Below are positions 11,888 through 23,560 of a stretch of 64,000 nt of DNA, piece after piece. Location: the NCBI RefSeq assembly GCF_932274485.2, contig NC_065885.2:27417062-27481061 (forward strand). Direction: 5' to 3'. The translations under genes and the position numbers were made by a program. Positions within the stretch are counted from its first letter, which is position 1. The number at the start of each line of letters is the position of its first letter. Origin of the DNA: Patella vulgata (Eukaryota; Mollusca; Gastropoda; Patellidae). The notes under the pieces are model-generated. The model did not search any database, was not told the DNA's origin, and saw nothing but the letters and a program-made list of their open reading frames with translations.

Positions 11888-12096
11888 GAGAGAGAGAGAG
11901 AAATGGGGTTTAATGTCCGCACGACACAAATTAGGTCAATTCGGGACTAATACATGGTTCAATTTTATTTCAATAATTCGCTAGCACGTAGGGGTCTTTA
12001 GGAGTGGAAGGAACCCGGAGGACCCAGAGAAAACCCACAAGGTTGGACAGACGACCCTACTACTTGTCACATACAACTGAGGAATCGAAACCAAGC
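11888..12096 (-). mobile_element. SINE family 2, head-truncated
   Basis: Starts at the (GA)n tail, followed by AAATGGGGTTTAATGTCCGC, and ends within the tRNA-like head near GAATCGAAACCAAGCCAG. Same family as 8465, 16099 and 61631, but missing box A. Confidence 0.75.
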
Positions 12097-12261
12097 CAGT
12101 TTACACAAGTCCAGAAATCACTTCTTAATTCAGACTTCCAATTTCTAATTCTAATATCCAATCAACATAATCAGGTTATAAAATTCTAACAATTTTGATC
12201 TCACATTACAAAACGTAGCCCTCATTATGAATCATGCATAGTAAACATGCACCAACACAGG

Positions 12262-13072
12262 TAGTTCAGCTTTGAACGTAGGTCTCATTACACTTGGCCT
12301 GTACGTTCAGGAACTCTCCTATTGAATCCTTGTCGAAATTCCAATGGCTTCCCAGTCAATTTTACTGGGCAACTTTTTACTGCTAAATGGTCGCGTGTCA
12401 GTCCCTGTGAGTGCCTGAACAATGTAACTGCATCTTAGTGAGAAAATAAGACCTTACTTACCTCGCTAGAACCAGTATGAGCGACACAACACGCTATTAA
12501 AAATACATCTCCGTCTTCTAACCAACTTGGCGGACTTCATTGAAAGGGTAACGCACAAATTTACGAACTCTGCCATATAAGATGAAACGAAATTTAGGTA
12601 AGCCTGGGGGAAAAATTTGGGATTTTTGAAAAAATTGGATTGTAAATTATTGTAATTTGGCTAGGCAAAGCAATAAATGACTGAAGATTCTCAACTTTTC
12701 AAAGATTTCAATTTTTTTCTCCCAGGCTTACCTAAATTTCGTTTCATCTTATATGGCCGAGATCGAAAATTTGTGTGTTACCATTTCAATGAAGTCCGCC
12801 AAGTCGGTTAGAAGACGGAGACATATTTTTTAACAGCGTGTTGTGTCGCTCATATACTGACTCTAGCGAGGTAAGCAAGGTCTTATTTTCTCACTAAGAT
12901 GTTCCTTTACATTGTACAGGCGTTCACACGGATTGACACCCCACCGTTTAGCAGTAAAAAGTTGCCCAGTAAGATTGACTGGGGCGGATCTCAGTTTCAA
13001 CAAGGATTCAATAGGAGAGTTCCTGAACGTACAGGTCGAGTGAAATGAGACCTACGTTCAGAGCTGAACTAC
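12262..13072. repeat. ~0.8-kb fold-back (inverted repeat)
   Basis: Two long arms (about 12262-12610 and 12724-13072) are reverse complements of each other with scattered mismatches and short indels; the loop is ~110 bp. Outer ends are TAGTTCAGCTTTGAACGTAG and its mirror; inner ends are AAATTTAGGTAAGCCTGGGG and its mirror. No ORF. It could be a fold-back DNA element; a transcript through it would form a very long hairpin. No clear target duplication was seen. Confidence 0.85.
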
Positions 13073-14111
13073 AAAACAGGAAACTTGATATGCCACATAT
13101 TCTGAACACCAACTTCAAAGAAAGTATGTCAGATGTCAATGTAGTAAATCAAAAACAAACCCAATTAACATACACATAGCATGATAGAGACATAATTTAT
13201 TGACAAGTGTTTTTTTTTTTTTTTTAGGAGTGTATGTATTATAGGCTACAAATACACAACTTGTACATTCATTTGTCTGTTGACAATATAGCACTGCATT
13301 TGAGTATTCTCTAAATTTGTATATATAGTTAGTATGTATCGTTTTTGTGCGAAAATGGCCTGATTCCAAACAATCGTGATGACTGACACCTTGCAACTTG
13401 CAACGTGTCTGTGCTATAGCAATAGCCTAATAGGCGCTAGAGGAAGTTTGAAAGGAAGTGTCTCTTCCCCAACCACTTGACAACTTTTTATAAAGATGTC
13501 GACCGAAACGGTAAATAAGTAAGCAAACCATGCAATGTCTTTTCAGTTCAATGGCATATATGTTTATTACTAAAAAGGTAACACTTACCAATATCCTCGC
13601 AAAAACATTAAATTAGATCTTCATCAAGTATTTTTTCAATCATAGTCTTTCTCACAAACTGTGTTTATTTTTAGCAGTTTCTTATGGTGTCACGTGGGAC
13701 TTCCGGTAAAATATAGAAATCACGTGATATGTAGTTATGTTTATCACGACTTACACCATATTATAAAAAAGAAAGTAGAGTACTCTGATTTTAGTTCAGC
13801 AACTCAAGCGATAAATACACTGATAGGCACGGATTTATAATTAATGGGCACTGCTATATACATGTAGCTATAAAGGATGATAAAGATGTAAATAACAGTT
13901 ACCGATTACAGAACAGTAATTTTGTGTGTAAGCCCAAATTGTTTTTGGACCGTTTCTTACGATTAGGCCTATTTGGAAAAATAAACCCACTGTAAAATGG
14001 GCTAAAAAGTGCAAAATTATTACATGTTTCACATTTTCATACGTTTGCGCAATATTGTACTTAGCACAATTTTTATACGCCCACATTTTCACGTGGACGT
14101 ATATTGTCGTC
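13073..14111. other. Non-coding stretch, no feature recognised
   Basis: Short poly-T tract, AT-rich sequence and the start of the repeat that continues into the 4030-bp duplication (CACGTGGACGTATATTGTCG near 14090). An ATG at 13496 is followed by only a few codons to a GTAAATAAG that could be a donor; nothing else supports an exon. Confidence 0.4.
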
Positions 14112-14131
14112 GCCCCTGTCTGTCCGGACGG

Positions 14132-14355
14132 ATTAGTCGTTCGGATGGGACGAAAAACCGAGGTACCGTGTACACATTGGCGTGCACGTAAAAGATCCCT
14201 TGACAGTTGGAATTCGATATGAGAGTAGGCCGTAGTGCCGCTGTCCGGGCAAAATTTCCCTCATAGTCATAGCACACTGTATGGCGTATGCCCGTCTTCA
14301 TTAGCCCATTTCGGAGCAGAACAGTAGGACGTTAAACCCCATTTCATTTCATTTC
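14132..14355 (+). mobile_element. SINE family 1, 5'-truncated, in unit 1
   Basis: Body and tail only (from ATTAGTCGTTCGGATGGG to the ATTTCATTTCATTTC tail). The 11-bp repeat TGTCCGGACGG flanks it at 14121-14131 and 14356-14366, showing insertion into an older repeat whose text resumes with ACGTCCACATTTTG. Confidence 0.9.
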
Positions 14356-14389
14356 TGTCCGGACGGACGTCCACATTTTGTTTGTGCAC

Positions 14390-15085
14390 AGTCTACAGGT
14401 CACAATTTTTATTCAATTTGGACGAAACTTAAAATATACATTAGGTCTATCTCCCAAAGATCTCGGTTCCTTACGATATTGACATATATCGGACCATAAC
14501 CTCCTGGATTATGGCCCCTGATTGTACGAAAAATCACGTTTTTAGCTTGTGGACACTCTAGAGGTCACAATTTTCATCTGATTTTGATGAAACTTGAAAT
14601 GCATGTTGATAACCCAAAGATCTTGGTTTCTGTCGATATTTGCATATATATCGGATCGTAACTTCCTGAATTATGACCCTGATTGTACGAAAAATCGCGT
14701 TTTTAGCATGTGGTTCCTCTAGAAGTCACAATTATCCGATTTAAAAAAAAGTTTGAAAATATCACCGTTACACTGTGTATTTGACGCTTGAGTTCGAATT
14801 TCGTGAAAATCGGACCAAAACTGCCGGACAAAACTGACGTACGTAAATAATGTAAAAATATGGTTTATCAAGGTTGTGGACCCTCTAGAGGCCACAATTT
14901 TGATCCGATTTTGATAAAACTTAAAATACATATTTATAACACAAAGACCGTGGTTCCCTTTGATATTCGCGCATATCGGATCATAACTTCCTGAATTATG
15001 GCTCTTGATTTTACGTAAAATCGCGTTTTTAGCTTGTGGTCCCTCTAGAGGTCACAATTATTATCCGATTTAAAAAAAAAACACA
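14390..15085. repeat. ~165-bp degenerate tandem repeats in unit 1
   Basis: About four copies of a unit containing CTCTAGAGGTCACAATTTT, 'GATTTTGATGAAACTT', 'CCCAAAGATCTCGGTTCC', 'CATATATCGGACCATAAC' and 'GATTGTACGAAAAATC'. Copies are clearly diverged from each other, so this array is much older than the 4030-bp duplication that copied it. A reversed fragment of the same family is at 52690. Confidence 0.75.
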
Positions 15086-16098
15086 TTTGTTTAGCTTGTT
15101 CTCCATCCATCTCTTGGAAAATGTGGCCGTGCTGGGACACTTGTCCATGGGGCCAGAGGTATGCCGAATAAGGATTATAATCGGATTCTTTTACTTCACT
15201 TTTTTGAAATAAAATGGTGAATCAAACAGTATAAGCCATCTGCTCGGGCCTTGAGGCCGCTGCCCGTCCTGTCCCGTTTGAGGTCCTCGTCACCGCCAAA
15301 GAATCCTGACCCCCTTTCGACTGAATCCAGTTCAACATGATTTTGGGTAGTTCACGCAATGAAAAAAATCATTTTCATATATTGGCGTCTGATGATCACG
15401 GTTCTTGTTTTTCCATTTGTTTGCTTGCTTAAAATTTCCTGTCAAAATCGTGTATATAATTTTTTTTATTATATATATTTGGTATGCCATAAGTTGTGTT
15501 AAATCTCAGTTTCTATGCTTTAGCAAAGTGACCTCCAGTTACTCCAGACATACTCCAAAATGACGCTAGAGGAGGCATGTATCTTTCAAAACATTTTCGA
15601 GCCAGAAGGGAGACCCCCCCCCCCCTTGCCGAGTTGCTCGTGGGCCCTTGAAAAGATAGCATAAGCACAATTATATGTGTGTATTTTATGTATATGAATA
15701 TGTATAAACATGTATTATAAGTTCCATAGTATGAGCAGGTAAAAAAAGAACAATTTGGGGACCTTTTCTTACGATTTTTCCGAGAAAACACCAACGACAA
15801 TGTGGACTAAAACGTGAAGTTTGTAACATGTAACATTTAAACAATTTGTGTTTCTCTGAATATTGTTCGTAGCGTAGTTTTGGTTTCTTGCCAATATGTG
15901 GAAACCCCTATAATGTAATATATATCTCAACTGGTCAAGCAAAAGTAGTATACAAGCACATTTAAACTTCTTTAAAGCACTGTATGTTTATTTCTGTAGA
16001 GGATCCGCCGAGCCGAACGATGCGAAAAAATTTTCTGAAAATAATAGTTACATTTTAATTTTTCAAAATGAACGCCCCTTACACCTTTTTCAGTCGTA

Positions 16099-16378
16099 GA
16101 GAGAGAGAGAAAGAAATGGGGTTTAACGTCCACTCGACACAAACTAGGTCAACTCGGGACTAAAATATGGTTTAATTTTATTTACATAATTCGCTTGCGC
16201 GTAGGGGTCTTTATCAGTGGGAGGAAACCGGAGGACCCGGAGAAAACGCACGAGGTTGGACAGGCGACCCTGCTCCTTGCCACGTACAACCGGGGATTCG
16301 AAACCACGCCAGTCGACTCAATGACAGACTTTATGATACAGCGCGCGCACGCTAACCATTCAGCCACCCAACCCCCCA
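16099..16378 (-). mobile_element. SINE family 2 in unit 1
   Basis: Full-length copy with (GA)n at the left and tRNA-like head at the right (box B complement GGGGATTCGAAACCACG, box A complement CTAACCATTCAGCCA). The 13-bp repeat TTTTTCAGTCGTA flanks it at 16086-16098 and 16379-16391. Confidence 0.9.
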
Positions 16379-18161
16379 TTTTTCAGTCGTACTTAGAATC
16401 CCCCAAACCCGAAACGAAAACCAAGCCCTACTGATCCGACAGCCCAGAATAGTTGGTATGTCGAAAACCCTAAAAAGGATAAATAAATGAAGAATATATG
16501 GGATATTACAAGTTTATAGAGAATTGCCAATAAAATTATGAGGTTAATATCGTAAAACAGTGTTGACTCCAAGAATCATTTTTATTATAATGAAGCCATA
16601 TTTTAAAAAAAAAGAATTGCCAATAAAAAGACTGGAGGGGGCGGAGGGGGGGGGGCATAATATAACATGGTTAACAATCACTATGTTATATACACAGGAC
16701 GTTTCGACGAGTTTTCACTGGTCGTTATTAAGCATAGGCTAAAAAATAACAAATTTGTAAATGTGTATACCTGATAATGAAATCTTGTGGAAACGCCGTG
16801 TGCATATAATATAGTGATTGTTATCCACAGAACTGGGTTGTGTTATATAAATATTAATTAGTATTTTCTTTTTCACCTCGCTCCAATTGAGGTATAACTA
16901 GAAAGGTTCATCGCTGCAAGTGCTTCCTGTCAAAATTACAGCGCAACTCAAGATGCCACCACAGTCTCAACTGTAGCAAGTAATAAACGTACACCTCTGA
17001 CCAAACGAGGTTTCATGAAATTATTAAAATGTTCAGAGCTTTCACAAAATCCCAAGTTTCACAACCTTAATCTAACATACAATGTACATTCGATCTTTTT
17101 CGTACCATACATTTTATAACATATTGATTTTCTTGTAGTTGACATTGTTCAACCATTAATGAAAGATGGAAAAAAAAGAATCGATCAAAATCTAACGAAA
17201 AACGATCTTAACCCAATAAAAGCTGTTGTCCCCATTGGACAAGCTCGTACCAAATTACGAAATCTTGCAAATAGAATGAAAGTATACTGTAAATGGAAAG
17301 AAACACATACATGCGGTACAATAATTATGTTCTATCTGGTACTGTTTCTGAAACCTCAGCGCTGTCTAAACGCTGAAAATTTTGAGTTGAAATTTGAATA
17401 AGTTTAGTAGCTTTCTATATAAAAGTCCTCAAAATTCATAAGGTACGCTTTAAACTGACTCTGAACTTTCATTGGTACCTCATAGTCCATCGATGCCCAC
17501 ATGGCCAGAGGTTATATAATATTGTCAAAACAAAGATGATATGAGATTGGACAATTCCAAAATAAATTTATTGGATTATAACATTAAGAGATATGGACGG
17601 GAGAACTGTTTTGTGATTCGCTGTACCCAAAGTCTACCACCCAGCCACCCATCCTCTCTCCACGCAAGCAGACATCTGGTTCAACAGGACATATGTAGTG
17701 TTTCACCACGAAAAGTGAAAGACAACAACTTAAAATGGTATACGACCTCTCTTGACTATACTAACATAACTTAAAAATACTACCGTGCTTCCTTTCCAAC
17801 AACAAATTTAACTATTAACTTAAATTAATTTATGTGATGGACAGATTTAAGTATCTATGCACATCTAATACTTTCTGGAATTGTCTAGTTTGGTTTGAGT
17901 ACTGGCGACAAAATTTAAGTTGATCAAAATGGATGGATCAGAATTGTCGAGCTCCCCGAAAACTACGTATTCCGATTTTTTAATTTGCATAATATGTAAA
18001 AATCACTGAGCTAATTTCTGAAGGGTTTAATACTGAAATTTCTCTATGATTGTAATCATATTATTTTTGATGGAAGTCATCATAACATAGTTTAATCGGG
18101 TTCAGAATTTATATACAATAAGCATAGTAATGTGCTACAATGCCCCTGTCTGTCCGGACGG

Positions 18162-18385
18162 ATTAGTCGTTCGGATGGGACGAAAAACCGAGGTACCGTG
18201 TACACATTGGCGTGCACGTAAAAGATCCCTTGACAGTTGGAATTCGATATGAGAGTAGGCCGTAGTGCCGCTGTCCGGGCAAAATTTCCCTCATAGTCAT
18301 AGCACACTGTATGGCGTATGCCCGTCTTCATTAGCCCATTTCGGAGCAGAACAGTAGGACGTTAAACCCCATTTCATTTCATTTC
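18162..18385 (+). mobile_element. SINE family 1, 5'-truncated, in unit 2
   Basis: Exact counterpart of the copy at 14132-14355, including its TGTCCGGACGG flanks. It arose by the segmental duplication, not by a second retroposition. Confidence 0.9.
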
Positions 18386-18419
18386 TGTCCGGACGGACGT
18401 CCACATTTTGTTTGTGCAC

Positions 18420-19115
18420 AGTCTACAGGTCACAATTTTTATTCAATTTGGACGAAACTTAAAATATACATTAGGTCTATCTCCCAAAGATCTCGGTTCC
18501 TTACGATATTGACATATATCGGACCATAACCTCCTGGATTATGGCCCCTGATTGTACGAAAAATCACGTTTTTAGCTTGTGGACACTCTAGAGGTCACAA
18601 TTTTCATCTGATTTTGATGAAACTTGAAATGCATGTTGATAACCCAAAGATCTTGGTTTCTGTCGATATTTGCATATATATCGGATCGTAACTTCCTGAA
18701 TTATGACCCTGATTGTACGAAAAATCGCGTTTTTAGCATGTGGTTCCTCTAGAAGTCACAATTATCCGATTTAAAAAAAAGTTTGAAAATATCACCGTTA
18801 CACTGTGTATTTGACGCTTGAGTTCGAATTTCGTGAAAATCGGACCAAAACTGCCGGACAAAACTGACGTACGTAAATAATGTAAAAATATGGTTTATCA
18901 AGGTTGTGGACCCTCTAGAGGCCACAATTTTGATCCGATTTTGATAAAACTTAAAATACATATTTATAACACAAAGACCGTGGTTCCCTTTGATATTCGC
19001 GCATATCGGATCATAACTTCCTGAATTATGGCTCTTGATTTTACGTAAAATCGCGTTTTTAGCTTGTGGTCCCTCTAGAGGTCACAATTATTATCCGATT
19101 TAAAAAAAAAACACA
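18420..19115. repeat. ~165-bp degenerate tandem repeats in unit 2
   Basis: Copy of the block at 14390-15085 created by the 4030-bp duplication. Confidence 0.75.
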
Positions 19116-20128
19116 TTTGTTTAGCTTGTTCTCCATCCATCTCTTGGAAAATGTGGCCGTGCTGGGACACTTGTCCATGGGGCCAGAGGTATGCCGAATA
19201 AGGATTATAATCGGATTCTTTTACTTCACTTTTTTGAAATAAAATGGTGAATCAAACAGTATAAGCCATCTGCTCGGGCCTTGAGGCCGCTGCCCGTCCT
19301 GTCCCGTTTGAGGTCCTCGTCACCGCCAAAGAATCCTGACCCCCTTTCGACTGAATCCAGTTCAACATGATTTTGGGTAGTTCACGCAATGAAAAAAATC
19401 ATTTTCATATATTGGCGTCTGATGATCACGGTTCTTGTTTTTCCATTTGTTTGCTTGCTTAAAATTTCCTGTCAAAATCGTGTATATAATTTTTTTTATT
19501 ATATATATTTGGTATGCCATAAGTTGTGTTAAATCTCAGTTTCTATGCTTTAGCAAAGTGACCTCCAGTTACTCCAGACATACTCCAAAATGACGCTAGA
19601 GGAGGCATGTATCTTTCAAAACATTTTCGAGCCAGAAGGGAGACCCCCCCCCCCCTTGCCGAGTTGCTCGTGGGCCCTTGAAAAGATAGCATAAGCACAA
19701 TTATATGTGTGTATTTTATGTATATGAATATGTATAAACATGTATTATAAGTTCCATAGTATGAGCAGGTAAAAAAAGAACAATTTGGGGACCTTTTCTT
19801 ACGATTTTTCCGAGAAAACACCAACGACAATGTGGACTAAAACGTGAAGTTTGTAACATGTAACATTTAAACAATTTGTGTTTCTCTGAATATTGTTCGT
19901 AGCGTAGTTTTGGTTTCTTGCCAATATGTGGAAACCCCTATAATGTAATATATATCTCAACTGGTCAAGCAAAAGTAGTATACAAGCACATTTAAACTTC
20001 TTTAAAGCACTGTATGTTTATTTCTGTAGAGGATCCGCCGAGCCGAACGATGCGAAAAAATTTTCTGAAAATAATAGTTACATTTTAATTTTTCAAAATG
20101 AACGCCCCTTACACCTTTTTCAGTCGTA

Positions 20129-20408
20129 GAGAGAGAGAGAAAGAAATGGGGTTTAACGTCCACTCGACACAAACTAGGTCAACTCGGGACTAAAATATGG
20201 TTTAATTTTATTTACATAATTCGCTTGCGCGTAGGGGTCTTTATCAGTGGGAGGAAACCGGAGGACCCGGAGAAAACGCACGAGGTTGGACAGGCGACCC
20301 TGCTCCTTGCCACGTACAACCGGGGATTCGAAACCACGCCAGTCGACTCAATGACAGACTTTATGATACAGCGCGCGCACGCTAACCATTCAGCCACCCA
20401 ACCCCCCA
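20129..20408 (-). mobile_element. SINE family 2 in unit 2
   Basis: Counterpart of 16099-16378 with the same TTTTTCAGTCGTA flanks, created by the segmental duplication. Confidence 0.9.
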
Positions 20409-22171
20409 TTTTTCAGTCGTACTTAGAATCCCCCAAACCCGAAACGAAAACCAAGCCCTACTGATCCGACAGCCCAGAATAGTTGGTATGTCGAAAACCC
20501 TAAAAAGGATAAATAAATGAAGAATATATGGGATATTACAAGTTTATAGAGAATTGCCAATAAAATTATGAGGTTAATATCGTAAAACAGTGTTGACTCC
20601 AAGAATCATTTTTATTATAATGAAGCCATATTTTAAAAAAAAAGAATTGCCAATAAAAAGACTGGAGGGGGCGGAGGGGGGGGGGCATAATATAACATGG
20701 TTAACAATCACTATGTTATATACACAGGACGTTTCGACGAGTTTTCACTGGTCGTTATTAAGCATAGGCTAAAAAATAACAAATTTGTAAATGTGTATAC
20801 CTGATAATGAAATCTTGTGGAAACGCCGTGTGCATATAATATAGTGATTGTTATCCACAGAACTGGGTTGTGTTATATAAATATTAATTAGTATTTTCTT
20901 TTTCACCTCGCTCCAATTGAGGTATAACTAGAAAGGTTCATCGCTGCAAGTGCTTCCTGTCAAAATTACAGCGCAACTCAAGATGCCACCACAGTCTCAA
21001 CTGTAGCAAGTAATAAACGTACACCTCTGACCAAACGAGGTTTCATGAAATTATTAAAATGTTCAGAGCTTTCACAAAATCCCAAGTTTCACAACCTTAA
21101 TCTAACATACAATGTACATTCGATCTTTTTCGTACCATACATTTTATAACATATTGATTTTCTTGTAGTTGACATTGTTCAACCATTAATGAAAGATGGA
21201 AAAAAAAGAATCGATCAAAATCTAACGAAAAACGATCTTAACCCAATAAAAGCTGTTGTCCCCATTGGACAAGCTCGTACCAAATTACGAAATCTTGCAA
21301 ATAGAATGAAAGTATACTGTAAATGGAAAGAAACACATACATGCGGTACAATAATTATGTTCTATCTGGTACTGTTTCTGAAACCTCAGCGCTGTCTAAA
21401 CGCTGAAAATTTTGAGTTGAAATTTGAATAAGTTTAGTAGCTTTCTATATAAAAGTCCTCAAAATTCATAAGGTACGCTTTAAACTGACTCTGAACTTTC
21501 ATTGGTACCTCATAGTCCATCGATGCCCACATGGCCAGAGGTTATATAATATTGTCAAAACAAAGATGATATGAGATTGGACAATTCCAAAATAAATTTA
21601 TTGGATTATAACATTAAGAGATATGGACGGGAGAACTGTTTTGTGATTCGCTGTACCCAAAGTCTACCACCCAGCCACCCATCCTCTCTCCACGCAAGCA
21701 GACATCTGGTTCAACAGGACATATGTAGTGTTTCACCACGAAAAGTGAAAGACAACAACTTAAAATGGTATACGACCTCTCTTGACTATACTAACATAAC
21801 TTAAAAATACTACCGTGCTTCCTTTCCAACAACAAATTTAACTATTAACTTAAATTAATTTATGTGATGGACAGATTTAAGTATCTATGCACATCTAATA
21901 CTTTCTGGAATTGTCTAGTTTGGTTTGAGTACTGGCGACAAAATTTAAGTTGATCAAAATGGATGGATCAGAATTGTCGAGCTCCCCGAAAACTACGTAT
22001 TCCGATTTTTTAATTTGCATAATATGTAAAAATCACTGAGCTAATTTCTGAAGGGTTTAATACTGAAATTTCTCTATGATTGTAATCATATTATTTTTGA
22101 TGGAAGTCATCATAACATAGTTTAATCGGGTTCAGAATTTATATACAATAAGCATAGTAATGTGCTACAAT

Positions 22172-23487
22172 GCCTCTATGTTATTATAGTATGACTAAAT
22201 AGCTTTTTCTAACATAAAATAATTCTTAAGAATGCATTAGTTTTCGTCGCCTTTCTGGCGCAAAGCTCCCGCTTAGAGGTGACAGCTCCGCCATATAGTC
22301 ACGCCTTGTCTCTGTTTATCCTTTTAAATCTATTTTCCTTGCGATGTTTCATTGTATTCCAGTGATAGGCATATTACGTTTAGTCAAAAGGCGCGTTATA
22401 TTCGTAAATACCTTTCTTAACTCCCCGTAAAATATGTGCTCTTCGTGGAAAATTACTTGACATTCTGCAAAGACCTTGCGAATTTAAGACACTACGCTCA
22501 TTGTTGATATATTATTCACAATCCAATAGAGCTTCAGTATTTATATAAATTTCATTTCATGAGCATTTCGATATTAACTCGATTCTTTACACCAGGCGAA
22601 TCATCTTAATTGCGGGTTCATTGATAAAAAACCGAAAAATAAAATGGCATGCTGTGACGCCGCACTAGAGTTTCTAAAGTCAGTTATATCCTTCCCAAGA
22701 TCACAACTCGCTTCATGTTGACTCTTATTGTAAAAGTGGCACCGTGCTGAGACCGATTTTCCTTGGAATTAAGAAAGCGTAAACCGTTTTCAATTGGTAT
22801 AAAGGGTGTTTCATTATTCTGAACAGATTAAATTTGAGGAGATCTTAACAACGATATATGAGCAATCTCTTTTTCTTTTCCATTATAATAAAGCGATGTG
22901 CTACGAATGAGGTAATTTGATTATAATTTAGATAAATCAAATTATAACAAAAATATGGAAATCTGTTCAAAATGTGTTCAACTTTTCGAAAGCAGAAGAA
23001 AAGGAGACATACTAGACTTGCTATTCACACGCTTTAACATTATAGCCTACACTTTTAGTATCAGTTAATTTTTAAAAATATATTTTTTATTCCTAAATAA
23101 TAGACCGGTCGTTATAATTTGTCAAGTGCATGCTATGATAGTCTTCACGATATTTATCAACATAACTTTCAAGGTTTTAATACATGAAGAGCGAGAGGCG
23201 TAACGACGACTAATTCAATCAAATATGGTGTCAAAACGCGTGAATTGCATTTGTTGTAGCCTTAAGTGTTATAAAATTATGGAATTAATTCGACCATAGA
23301 TAATCCATTAACTATATTCATAGCTTCCACTGAAGCGGATCACACATTTTTTTCAAATTGTTGATGAATCCAGTTAAAGATTGTACTACCTAAACACGTG
23401 ACTTTAACACTCATCCAATCGCTCGGTTGGAAACCAATGGAGTTTTTACCGAAAAGAAAATTGACATTATGGCCAGCTAAATTTACT
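22172..23487. other. Upstream region of the Pax3/7 gene
   Basis: Single-copy, AT-rich sequence with none of the repeat families found elsewhere in the window. It holds a CACGTG E-box near 23395. It is the natural place for promoter-proximal control elements, but none can be assigned from sequence alone. Confidence 0.4.
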
Positions 23488-23494
23488 TATAAAG
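23488..23494 (+). promoter_or_regulatory. Candidate TATA box of Pax3/7
   Basis: TATAAAG lies 67 bp before the ATG at 23561, which would place transcription start about 40 nt before the ATG. Inference from spacing only. Confidence 0.4.
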
Positions 23495-23560
23495 TTAAAG
23501 AATAAGCAAGTGTTCATGGTTGAAGAATATATCTTTACGTGAGGTGAAAGTAGAGCGAAA

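Larger units (their letters stand above)
14112..18141. repeat. 4030-bp tandem duplication, unit 1
   Basis: Every landmark here recurs exactly 4030 bp downstream and I found no mismatch in the stretches compared by eye. The unit begins at GCCCCTGTCTGTCCGG and ends at ...TGTGCTACAAT. It holds a SINE, a tandem-repeat block and a second SINE family copy, but no recognisable host gene. Confidence 0.9.
18142..22171. repeat. 4030-bp tandem duplication, unit 2
   Basis: Direct head-to-tail continuation of unit 1, again ending TGTGCTACAAT, followed by GCCTCTATG instead of GCCCCTGTC. The short shared GCC at the junctions is consistent with microhomology or with an assembly overlap. All ORFs seen in unit 1 recur at +4030. 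Confidence 0.9.

Noticed and set aside
13496-13530. First exon of a plus-strand gene (MSTET, then GTAAATAAG)
   Set aside because: Only five codons before a weak donor, no promoter signal and no following exon recognised before the repeat-filled duplication.
16195-16434. Frames starting MRVGVFISGRKPEDPEKTHE at 16195, 20225, 61726 and the opposite-strand frame at 8443
   Set aside because: They are translations of SINE family 2 bodies.
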